A stretch of DNA of 5,889 bases, taken from the NCBI GenBank assembly GCA_946626015.1, contig CAMOTT010000125.1, positions 1 to 5,889 on the forward strand, read 5' to 3'. The DNA is from an uncultured Clostridia bacterium. Lineage in GTDB: Bacteria > Bacillota > Clostridia > Oscillospirales > Acutalibacteraceae. Position 1 is the stretch's first letter, and each line of letters opens with the position of its first letter. Below are positions 1 to 5,889 of this stretch, piece by piece. The notes beneath the pieces were generated by a model. It had not been told where the DNA came from. It did not search any database and worked only from the letters and a program-made list of their open reading frames with translations. The position numbers and the translations under genes are program-made.

Positions 1-666
1 GTTCCCGCTCCCACAGAGAACAAGGACGTTTTCGGCATCACCTTTGAGCAGGGTCGCAACAATTTCAAGATCAACAGAGAACTGCTCTCAAACGTTGTTA
101 CAGAGAACAAGGATCTGCCCGAAACCGCTGTACGCGATCTTATAATTTCTCTCATAACTCTTAAATACACCCAGTCCAACTCCGTATGCTATGCCGTTGA
201 CGGTCAGGCCATCGGTGTGGGCGCCGGCCAGCAGTCAAGGATTCACTGCACAAGACTTGCCGGCACAAAGGCTGACACCTGGTTCCTTCGTCAGAGCGAC
301 AAGGTCCTCAATCTGCCCTTCAGAGCGGATATCAGCAGACCCGTAAGAGATAACGTTATTGACGGTTACATCAACAAGAACGAAGAGGACGTTTGCGCGG
401 AGGGCATCTGGCAGCAGTATTTTACCGAGCGTCCCGAGAAATTTACAGACGAGGAGCAGAGAGCTTATCTCGACACAGTTGACAACGTGGCTTTAGGTTC
501 CGACGCTTTCTTCCCCTTTGGCGACAACGTAGAAAGAGCAAAGCGCAGCGGTGTAAAATATATCGCTGAGCCCGGCGGATCTATCCGTGACGATCTGGTA
601 ATCGAGTGCTGCAACAAGTACGGCATAGCCATGGCGTTTACCGGTATGCGTTTGTTCCATCATTGA
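1..666 (+). CDS. purH: AICAR formyltransferase (PurH-type), C-terminal part, 5' truncated by window edge
   Basis: This cytosolic enzyme transfers a formyl group from 10-formyl-THF to AICAR, giving FAICAR, the penultimate step to IMP. The frame is open from base 1 to the TGA at 664-666, giving 221 visible residues with the start outside the window. Visible motifs are VVTENKDLP (window codons 31-39), KYTQSNSVCYA (55-65), GAGQQSRIHCTRLAG (74-88), SDAFFPFGDN (167-176) and the C-terminal RLFHH (217-221). These match the AICARFT domain of animal ATIC closely. From my memory of human numbering, substrate-contact residues Asn431, Arg451, Phe541 and Arg588 correspond to codons 60, 80, 170 and 217, with identical spacing. 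The catalytic Lys-His pair would lie upstream and cannot be seen. Whether the protein is a stand-alone formyltransferase (about 390 residues, as in many Clostridia, needing a separate IMP cyclohydrolase) or the bifunctional PurH is not decidable here; I favour the stand-alone form. It is the first visible gene of the operon, 42 bases before purD. Confidence 0.93.
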   Translation, partial: VPAPTENKDVFGITFEQGRNNFKINRELLSNVVTENKDLPETAVRDLIISLITLKYTQSNSVCYAVDGQAIGVGAGQQSRIHCTRLAGTKADTWFLRQSDKVLNLPFRADISRPVRDNVIDGYINKNEEDVCAEGIWQQYFTERPEKFTDEEQRAYLDTVDNVALGSDAFFPFGDNVERAKRSGVKYIAEPGGSIRDDLVIECCNKYGIAMAFTGMRLFHH

Positions 667-708
667 TATCCCAAACCTTAAAAAATATACGTTTGTGAGG
701 ATTTTATA
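667..708 (+). promoter_or_regulatory. purH-purD spacer with purD ribosome binding site
   Basis: This 42-base A/T-rich spacer has no stem-loop followed by a T run, so I see no terminator. GTGAGG at 695-700 is a reasonable Shine-Dalgarno sequence, 8 bases before the ATG at 709, and supports that start for purD. The spacer is too short to hold a known purine riboswitch, so regulation of the operon presumably acts upstream of the window. Confidence 0.7.
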
Positions 709-1977
709 ATGAACATTTTGGTTGTTGGCAGCGGTGGAAGAGAACACAGCATAATCAAAAAGCTCAAGGAAAATAAGAGCGTAACAAAAATATATGCTCT
801 TCCCGGCAACGGGGGAATTGCGAAGGACGCGGAGTGCGTACCTGTTTCAGCAGTTGATATCCCCGGGATAGTGGACTTTGCAGTGAACAACAGCATCGAT
901 TTTGCCGTTGTTGCGCCGGATGATCCCCTTGTATTGGGCTGTGTTGATGCTCTTGAAGAAAAGGGGATACCCTGTTTCGGTCCGAACAAAAAGGCAGCCA
1001 TAATCGAAGGCAGCAAGGTTTTCTCAAAGAATTTGATGAAAAAATACGGCATTCCCACGGCTGAATACGAAGTGTTTGACAATATGGAAAAAGCCCTTGA
1101 GTACCTTGAGACCGCGCCTGTTCCCACAGTTATCAAGGCGGACGGTCTGGCTCTGGGCAAGGGCGTTATAATCGCCCAGACAAGGGACGAAGCCAAAGAC
1201 GCCGTTATTGAAATGATGCAAAACAAAAAGTTCGGCAAAAGCGGCGACAATATAGTTATCGAGGAGTTCCTTTCAGGTCCGGAGGTCTCGGTGCTTGCCT
1301 TTACAGACGGCAGCGCAGTTGTGCCCATGGTATCCTCTATGGATCACAAGCGCGCCGGGGACGGGGATACAGGCCTCAACACCGGCGGCATGGGAACCGT
1401 TGCGCCAAATCCTTATTATACAAAGGATGTTGCCGAAACCTGCATGAAAGAGATCTTCCTCCCCACCATCAAGGCAATGAACTCCGAGGGGCGCACATTC
1501 AAGGGCTGCCTGTATTTCGGTCTTATGATAACCAAAGACGGCCCCAAGGTAATTGAATACAACTGCCGTTTCGGTGACCCGGAGACTCAGGTGGTTCTGC
1601 CGCTTATGGAAAGCGATCTGCTCACCGCTATGATGGCTGTCTCAAAAGGAACCCTTGCGGACACAGAGGTAAAATTCAGCGACAAATACGCCTGCTGTGT
1701 CATAATGGCTTCAAAGGGTTATCCTCTTGCTTATGAAAAGGGCTTTGAGATATCCATACCCGATGAATTATCTGACCGTGTGTTCGTTGCCGGCGCTGTG
1801 GAAAAAGACGGAAAAATATACACAAACGGAGGCCGGGTCTTAGGCGTGACCTCCGTGTGCAGCAGCCTTGAAGAAGCTGTCAATGAGTCATATAAAGCTG
1901 TTGGTAAAATAAAATTTGACAACGCTTATTACAGAACCGATATAGGTTTAAGAGCTTTGCAGGCAAAGGAGGGTTAA
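709..1977 (+). CDS. purD: Phosphoribosylamine--glycine ligase (GAR synthetase)
   Basis: This cytosolic ATP-grasp enzyme joins glycine to 5-phosphoribosylamine with ATP, forming GAR, the second step of de novo purine synthesis. It is complete at 422 residues, the usual length for bacterial PurD. The N-terminal domain opens with the nucleotide-type loop GSGGREH (7-13). GIPCFGPNKKAAIIEGSK (86-103) leads into the ATP-grasp part. That part contains IKADGLALGKGV (142-153), GPEVSVLAFTDG (190-201), DHKRAGDGDTGLNTGGMG (212-229) and EYNCRFGDPETQ (283-294), where Glu283 and Asn285 are the expected Mg-ATP ligands. The C-terminal domain includes GGRVLGVT (374-381). The upstream substrate-binding motif reads APDDPL (69-74) instead of the GPE-x-PL seen in E. 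coli-type PurD; I believe this is a lineage variant, not a defect. The ATG at 709 is supported by GTGAGG 8 bases upstream. The last codons also carry the ribosome binding site of purL, which follows after 3 bases, so the two are probably translationally coupled. It has no fused PurM or PurN domain. Confidence 0.98.
   Translation: MNILVVGSGGREHSIIKKLKENKSVTKIYALPGNGGIAKDAECVPVSAVDIPGIVDFAVNNSIDFAVVAPDDPLVLGCVDALEEKGIPCFGPNKKAAIIEGSKVFSKNLMKKYGIPTAEYEVFDNMEKALEYLETAPVPTVIKADGLALGKGVIIAQTRDEAKDAVIEMMQNKKFGKSGDNIVIEEFLSGPEVSVLAFTDGSAVVPMVSSMDHKRAGDGDTGLNTGGMGTVAPNPYYTKDVAETCMKEIFLPTIKAMNSEGRTFKGCLYFGLMITKDGPKVIEYNCRFGDPETQVVLPLMESDLLTAMMAVSKGTLADTEVKFSDKYACCVIMASKGYPLAYEKGFEISIPDELSDRVFVAGAVEKDGKIYTNGGRVLGVTSVCSSLEEAVNESYKAVGKIKFDNAYYRTDIGLRALQAKEG
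1966..1972 (+). promoter_or_regulatory. Shine-Dalgarno of purL, embedded in the end of purD
   Basis: AAGGAGG is a near-perfect Shine-Dalgarno sequence lying inside the last sense codons of purD (Lys420, Glu421, first base of Gly422). It ends 8 bases before the TTG at 1981, which fixes that TTG as the purL start. The purD stop codon lies between the site and the start, an arrangement that favours re-initiation by ribosomes finishing purD. Confidence 0.85.
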
Positions 1978-1980
1978 GGT

Positions 1981-4900
1981 TTGGTTTACAGAGTTTATGT
2001 GGAAAAAAAGCCCGAGCTTGCAGGCGAGGCGAAAGCTCTGCTCAATGAGTTGAATACCATCCTCGGTATCAGGGAGCTCACCAATATCAGGGTCATCAAC
2101 CGTTATGATGCGGAGAATATAACCGCCGATCTTTTTGAATATTCAAAAAAGACGGTTTTTTCCGAACCTCAGCTGGATATTGTTTCGGACGAGCTTGAGG
2201 CGGAGGGCGCTTGTTGCTTCGCGGTGGAATTCCTGCCCGGTCAGTTTGACCAGCGCGCCGACAGCGCCGCCCAGTGTATACAGATAATCTCCAAGGCTGA
2301 AAGACCCATAATCAGAACAGCAAAGGTTTATGCTTTATATGGCGACTTGCCCTGCGAAAGCATAGAAAAAATCAAAAAGTACGTCATAAATCCGGTGGAG
2401 GCCAGAGAAGCCGCTTTTGAAAAACCGGAGACCCTTAAGACGAAATATGACGTTCCCACAGAGGTCAAAACCCTTGACGGCTTTATTTCCCTTGACAGGG
2501 ACGGATTGGCCGACTTTGTCAGGGAATATCAGCTCGCCATGGACATTGACGACATTGCCTTTTGTCAGCAGTATTTCAAGGGCGAAAACAGGAACCCCAC
2601 TATCACCGAGATAAGGATGATAGACACCTATTGGTCGGATCACTGCCGCCATACCACCTTTTTGACAGTGATCGACGACGTTAAATTTGAGGACGAGCTT
2701 CTGCAGAGCACCTACGACGAATACATAGCCGCGAGAAAGGCTCTCGGCAGAACAAAGCCCGTTTGTTTAATGGATATCGCCACGCTTGCGGTAAAGGTAC
2801 TCAAAACTCAGGGCAAGCTCGATAAGCTTGATGAGAGCGAAGAGATCAACGCCTGTACCGTAAAAATAGACGTGGACGTAAACGGCAAAACCGAGCCCTG
2901 GCTCCTGCTGTTCAAGAACGAGACCCATAATCATCCTACAGAGATCGAGCCCTTCGGCGGCGCGGCTACCTGCATAGGCGGAGCTATACGCGATCCGCTT
3001 TCAGGCCGTTCATATGTTTATGGCGCAATGCGTGTGACCGGCGCTGCGGATCCTTTAAAACCCATATCCGAAACCATGAACGGCAAGCTTCCCCAAAGGA
3101 AGATCGTAACCACAGCTGCGGCAGGTTATTCTTCATACGGCAACCAGATCGGCCTTGCTACCGGCATAGTTGACGAGATATACCACCCCGGATATGCTGC
3201 AAAACGTATGGAGATAGGCGCCGTTATCGCAGCGGCTCCGGCTGAAAACGTGCGCAGAGAAACTCCGGCTCCCGGCGATGTGGTCATCCTTATCGGCGGA
3301 GCCACCGGACGTGACGGCTGCGGCGGAGCCACCGGTTCATCAAAATCCCATACCGTGGAGTCAATAGACACCTGCGGCGCGGAAGTTCAAAAGGGTAACG
3401 CGCCGGAGGAAAGGAAGCTCCAAAGGCTTTTCCGCAACAAGGAAGCCTGCCTTATGATAAAACGCTGCAACGATTTCGGCGCAGGCGGAGTATCCGTTGC
3501 CATCGGCGAACTTGCCGACGGACTTTTGATTGATCTTAACGCCGTACCCAAAAAGTACGAAGGTCTTGACGGTACAGAGCTTGCCATCAGCGAAAGTCAG
3601 GAAAGAATGGCGGTTGTGGTCGAAAAGGAAAACGTCGAGGCTTTCTTAAAGCTGGCTGACAGCGAAAACCTCCACGCAACCCCTGTCGCTGTAGTTCAGG
3701 CGGAGCCCCGTCTTGTGATGCAGTGGAATGGCAAAAATATAGTTGACATAAGCCGTGATTTTCTCAATTCCAACGGCGCGGATAAGCATATCAGCATAAC
3801 TCCGGCCGTTCCTCAATATCAGAATAAAACAGTTTCCGGTACATTTGAGGAGAATTACACAAATCTCGCCGGGGATCTTAACGTGTGCTCAAAGAGGGGT
3901 CTTTCCGAAAGATTTGATTCTACCATCGGCGCAGGCACGGTATTGATGCCCTTTGGAGGGAAAAATCAGCTTACGCCCATCCAGGCCATGGTGCACAAGG
4001 TCTCGGTGGAGGGGAGACACACGGACACCTGTTCGCTGATGTCATATGGATATAACCCTTTTATAACCGAAAGCAGCCCCTATCACGGCGCGTATCTGGC
4101 AGTTGTGGAATCCGTCTGCAAGCTCATAGCCTCAGGCGCGGAATTTAAAGACGTGTACCTCACTTTCCAGGAGTATTTCGAGCACCCCGGAAAGGACGGC
4201 AAACGCTGGGGCAAGCCTTTGGCGGCTCTGCTGGGCGCATATAAAGCTCAGGTTGAGCTGGGCATCGGCGCAATAGGCGGCAAGGACTCAATGAGCGGTT
4301 CTTTTGAGGATCTTGATGTTCCTCCCACGCTTGTTTCCTTCGCCGTTACCACCGATAAAACCGGCAACATCATCTCTCCCGAGTTTAAAAAGAGCGGAAA
4401 CAGCGTTATTCTCATAAAACCCGAATTCGACAAGAACAATTTGCCTGTAACGGCTTCGCTTATCAAAGCTTTTGAAACAGTGACAGAACTTGTCCGCAGC
4501 GGCAAAGCGTTCTCCTGCTATACCCCCGGTTTGGGCGGCATTGCCGAGGCTGTTATGAAAATGTGCTTTGGCAACGGTTTTGGTTTTGAATTTGAAAAGA
4601 GCCTGGATCTTGACAGCCTTTTCGGCTACAGTTACGGTTCGTTTATCCTTGAAATAGAAGGGGAGACGGAGGGCTTTGACGTTATCGGCAAAGTCACCGA
4701 TGGCAAAGAGATCACATACGGCGGCAGTTCCATATCACTGGACAAGCTGCTCAAGGTTTATGAGGATAAACTTGAAAAAGTTTATTCCTGCAACATAAAC
4801 AATTCCTCGGCAGTTGCTGAAAATATTTCATATTCTGTCAGCACCCGCAGCGCCCCCTCTGTAAAGACAGCGAAGCCCAAAGTAATCATTCCCGTATTCC

Positions 4901-5670
4901 CGGGCACCAACTGTGAATACGACAGCGCAAGGGTAGTCAACGACGCCGGAGCGGAAGCGGAGACGATAATCATCAACAACCTTTCCTCCGATGGAATAAG
5001 CCGAAGCGTTGAGGCATTTTCAAACAGCCTTAAAACCGCGCAGATGGTATTCATCCCCGGCGGATTCTCCGGCGGCGATGAGCCGGACGGAAGCGGAAAG
5101 TTCATAACCGCATTTTTCAGAAACCCGGAGATAAAGCAGGGGGTTACTGAGCTTTTGGAGGATCGGGACGGTTTGATGTGCGGCATATGCAACGGTTTCC
5201 AGGCGCTGATAAAGCTCGGGCTTGTGCCCTTTGGCAAGATCATAGACACTGACGAGACCTGTCCAACCCTTACCTTCAACACCATTGCCCGCCACCAATC
5301 AAGGATAGTTCGCACAAGGATAGCCTCAAACAAATCTCCGTGGCTCTCCCTTGTGAACGTGGGCGACATCATAAACGTGCCCATCTCCCACGGAGAGGGC
5401 AGGTTTATCGCAAGCGATGAGGTTCTGCGCAGTCTGATCGAAAACGGACAGATAGCCACTCAGTACGTTGATCTTCAGGGCAACGCCTCAACGGATATAC
5501 ACTTCAACCCCAACGATTCTCTTTATGCCATTGAGGGCATAACCTCTCCCGATGGCAGAGTGTTCGGCAAAATGGGGCACAGCGAACGTATTGATTCCGG
5601 GCTTTATAAGAATGTTCCCGGCAATTACAATATCAGGATGTTTGAAGCAGCAGTAAAATATTTTAGATAA
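1981..5670 (+). CDS. purL: Phosphoribosylformylglycinamidine synthase, single-chain form with glutaminase domain
   Basis: This cytosolic enzyme makes FGAM from FGAR, glutamine and ATP, the fourth step of purine synthesis. At 1229 residues it is the shorter single-chain type seen in Clostridia and streptococci; the proteobacterial type has about 1300. It replaces the separate PurS, PurQ and small PurL. Residues 1 to about 120 are a PurS-like region, followed by a linker. The first synthetase half holds YWSDHCRHTTF (217-227), KNETHNHPTEIEPFGG (312-327), GGATGRDGCGGATGSS (439-454) and NDFGAGGVSVAIGELADG (497-514). The second half holds GIGAIGGKDSMSGS (761-774) and PGLGGIAEAV (849-858). A Ser/Ala-rich linker (about 940-965) leads to a class I glutaminase domain with FPGTNCEYD (973-981), PGGFSGGDE (1026-1034), the nucleophile Cys1070 in GICNGFQ, ISHGEGRF (1135-1142), and His1200 and Glu1202 in GHSER. 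All triad positions are filled, so the protein looks active. It starts with TTG, chosen because AAGGAGG lies 8 bases upstream and no ATG occurs nearby in frame. It lies 3 bases after purD and 15 before fhs. Confidence 0.98.
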   Translation: MVYRVYVEKKPELAGEAKALLNELNTILGIRELTNIRVINRYDAENITADLFEYSKKTVFSEPQLDIVSDELEAEGACCFAVEFLPGQFDQRADSAAQCIQIISKAERPIIRTAKVYALYGDLPCESIEKIKKYVINPVEAREAAFEKPETLKTKYDVPTEVKTLDGFISLDRDGLADFVREYQLAMDIDDIAFCQQYFKGENRNPTITEIRMIDTYWSDHCRHTTFLTVIDDVKFEDELLQSTYDEYIAARKALGRTKPVCLMDIATLAVKVLKTQGKLDKLDESEEINACTVKIDVDVNGKTEPWLLLFKNETHNHPTEIEPFGGAATCIGGAIRDPLSGRSYVYGAMRVTGAADPLKPISETMNGKLPQRKIVTTAAAGYSSYGNQIGLATGIVDEIYHPGYAAKRMEIGAVIAAAPAENVRRETPAPGDVVILIGGATGRDGCGGATGSSKSHTVESIDTCGAEVQKGNAPEERKLQRLFRNKEACLMIKRCNDFGAGGVSVAIGELADGLLIDLNAVPKKYEGLDGTELAISESQERMAVVVEKENVEAFLKLADSENLHATPVAVVQAEPRLVMQWNGKNIVDISRDFLNSNGADKHISITPAVPQYQNKTVSGTFEENYTNLAGDLNVCSKRGLSERFDSTIGAGTVLMPFGGKNQLTPIQAMVHKVSVEGRHTDTCSLMSYGYNPFITESSPYHGAYLAVVESVCKLIASGAEFKDVYLTFQEYFEHPGKDGKRWGKPLAALLGAYKAQVELGIGAIGGKDSMSGSFEDLDVPPTLVSFAVTTDKTGNIISPEFKKSGNSVILIKPEFDKNNLPVTASLIKAFETVTELVRSGKAFSCYTPGLGGIAEAVMKMCFGNGFGFEFEKSLDLDSLFGYSYGSFILEIEGETEGFDVIGKVTDGKEITYGGSSISLDKLLKVYEDKLEKVYSCNINNSSAVAENISYSVSTRSAPSVKTAKPKVIIPVFPGTNCEYDSARVVNDAGAEAETIIINNLSSDGISRSVEAFSNSLKTAQMVFIPGGFSGGDEPDGSGKFITAFFRNPEIKQGVTELLEDRDGLMCGICNGFQALIKLGLVPFGKIIDTDETCPTLTFNTIARHQSRIVRTRIASNKSPWLSLVNVGDIINVPISHGEGRFIASDEVLRSLIENGQIATQYVDLQGNASTDIHFNPNDSLYAIEGITSPDGRVFGKMGHSERIDSGLYKNVPGNYNIRMFEAAVKYFR

Positions 5671-5677
5671 AAAGGAG
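5671..5677 (+). promoter_or_regulatory. Ribosome binding site of fhs
   Basis: AAAGGAG directly follows the purL stop codon. Two in-frame ATGs follow it, at 5680 (2 bases away) and 5686 (8 bases away). The normal spacing points to 5686 as the main start. The purL-fhs gap is only 15 bases and has no terminator. Confidence 0.75.
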
Positions 5678-5685
5678 TAATGAAC

Positions 5686-5889
5686 ATGGATTATTTGTCA
5701 GACATTGAAATCGCGCAGGCCTGTAAAATGCTTCCCATTGATGAGATCGCAGAGCGTGCCCACGTTGATGAAAAATATGTGGAGCACTACGGCAAGTACA
5801 AAGCTAAGATCGATCTTTCATTGCTTAAAGACTCAGACCGTGAAAACGGAAAGCTCGTCCTTGTAACAGCTATTACTCCTACACCGGCA
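5686..5889 (+). CDS. fhs: Formate--tetrahydrofolate ligase, N-terminal fragment cut by window edge
   Basis: This cytosolic ATP-dependent ligase makes 10-formyl-THF from formate and THF. That product is the one-carbon donor for the AICAR formyltransferase encoded at the start of this operon and for folate-dependent GAR formylation. Only the first 68 residues of a protein that is usually about 555 residues long are present. They match the conserved N-terminus of the family: DIEIAQACKMLPIDEIAE (6-23), YGKYKAKIDL (35-44) and LVLVTAITPTPA (57-68). The window ends exactly before the expected P-loop GEGKTT, so the ATP site cannot be checked. The start at 5686 was chosen over the in-frame ATG at 5680 because AAAGGAG is then 8 bases away. 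The alternative start would add only Met-Asn. Position and spacing place it in the purine operon. Confidence 0.93.
   Translation, partial: MDYLSDIEIAQACKMLPIDEIAERAHVDEKYVEHYGKYKAKIDLSLLKDSDRENGKLVLVTAITPTPA

Noticed and set aside
13..113. 14-base direct repeat ACAGAGAACAAGGA at 13-26 and 100-113
   Set aside because: Both copies are in frame inside purH and encode Thr-Glu-Asn-Lys-Asp. The second belongs to the conserved VVTENKDLP motif. Two short copies 87 bases apart look like coincidence of codon choice, not a mobile or regulatory repeat.
703..710. TATAAT hexamer at 705-710, overlapping the purD start codon, as a possible internal promoter -10 box
   Set aside because: About 17 bases upstream the sequence is AAAATA, with no -35-like TTGACA and no extended -10 TG. 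It sits in an A/T-rich spacer and overlaps the start codon, so a chance match is more likely.
678..1328. 216-codon open frame on the minus strand opposite purD
   Set aside because: It lies opposite a fully conserved PurD coding region, and its translation is a Ser/Leu-rich sequence with no recognisable family, as expected for an antisense shadow. A weak AGAGG before its ATG is not enough to support a gene.
4782..5459. 225-codon open frame on the minus strand opposite the PurL glutaminase domain
   Set aside because: It overlaps the most conserved catalytic region of PurL, begins with GTG without a Shine-Dalgarno sequence, and resembles no family I know.
1..5889. Search for a hidden novel system (CRISPR, mobile element, structured RNA, toxin-antitoxin)
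   Set aside because: Nearly every base lies in four recognisable housekeeping genes on one strand; the gaps are 42, 3 and 15 bases, too small for an extra gene or riboswitch, and no terminal inverted repeats or spaced repeat arrays were seen.

Overview
The window is a single-direction stretch of a de novo purine biosynthesis operon, read left to right with no strand switch. It holds four genes: the 3' part of an AICAR formyltransferase gene (purH-type, 1-666), a complete purD (709-1977), a complete single-chain purL (1981-5670), and the first 68 codons of a formate--tetrahydrofolate ligase gene (fhs, from 5686 to the window end). Gaps between genes are 42, 3 and 15 bases. None contains a terminator or a convincing promoter, so co-transcription is the simplest reading.

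The genes fit one pathway. PurD makes GAR from phosphoribosylamine and glycine. PurL converts FGAR to FGAM using ammonia released from glutamine by its own C-terminal domain. The PurH-type enzyme formylates AICAR to FAICAR with 10-formyl-tetrahydrofolate. Fhs makes that 10-formyl-tetrahydrofolate from formate, THF and ATP, so the last gene supplies the cofactor used by the first.

The organism is most likely an anaerobic Firmicute of class Clostridia (an Oscillospiraceae/Ruminococcus-like lineage is my best guess). The reasons are the roughly balanced base composition with frequent ATA and AGA codons, strong AGGAGG-type ribosome binding sites, a TTG start, the short clostridial/streptococcal type of single-chain PurL (about 1230 residues), an ATIC-like AICAR formyltransferase C-terminus, and fhs beside purine genes. 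This is inference from family resemblance, not a database result.

I looked for an undescribed system and found none. There are no repeats of note, mobile elements, CRISPR arrays, RNA genes or unexplained stretches over 300 bases; almost every base is coding. The points worth a second look are modest: the ATIC-like PurH C-terminus, the TTG start of purL with its Shine-Dalgarno sequence inside the end of purD, the HSE form of the PurL glutaminase triad, and the linkage of fhs to the purine genes.
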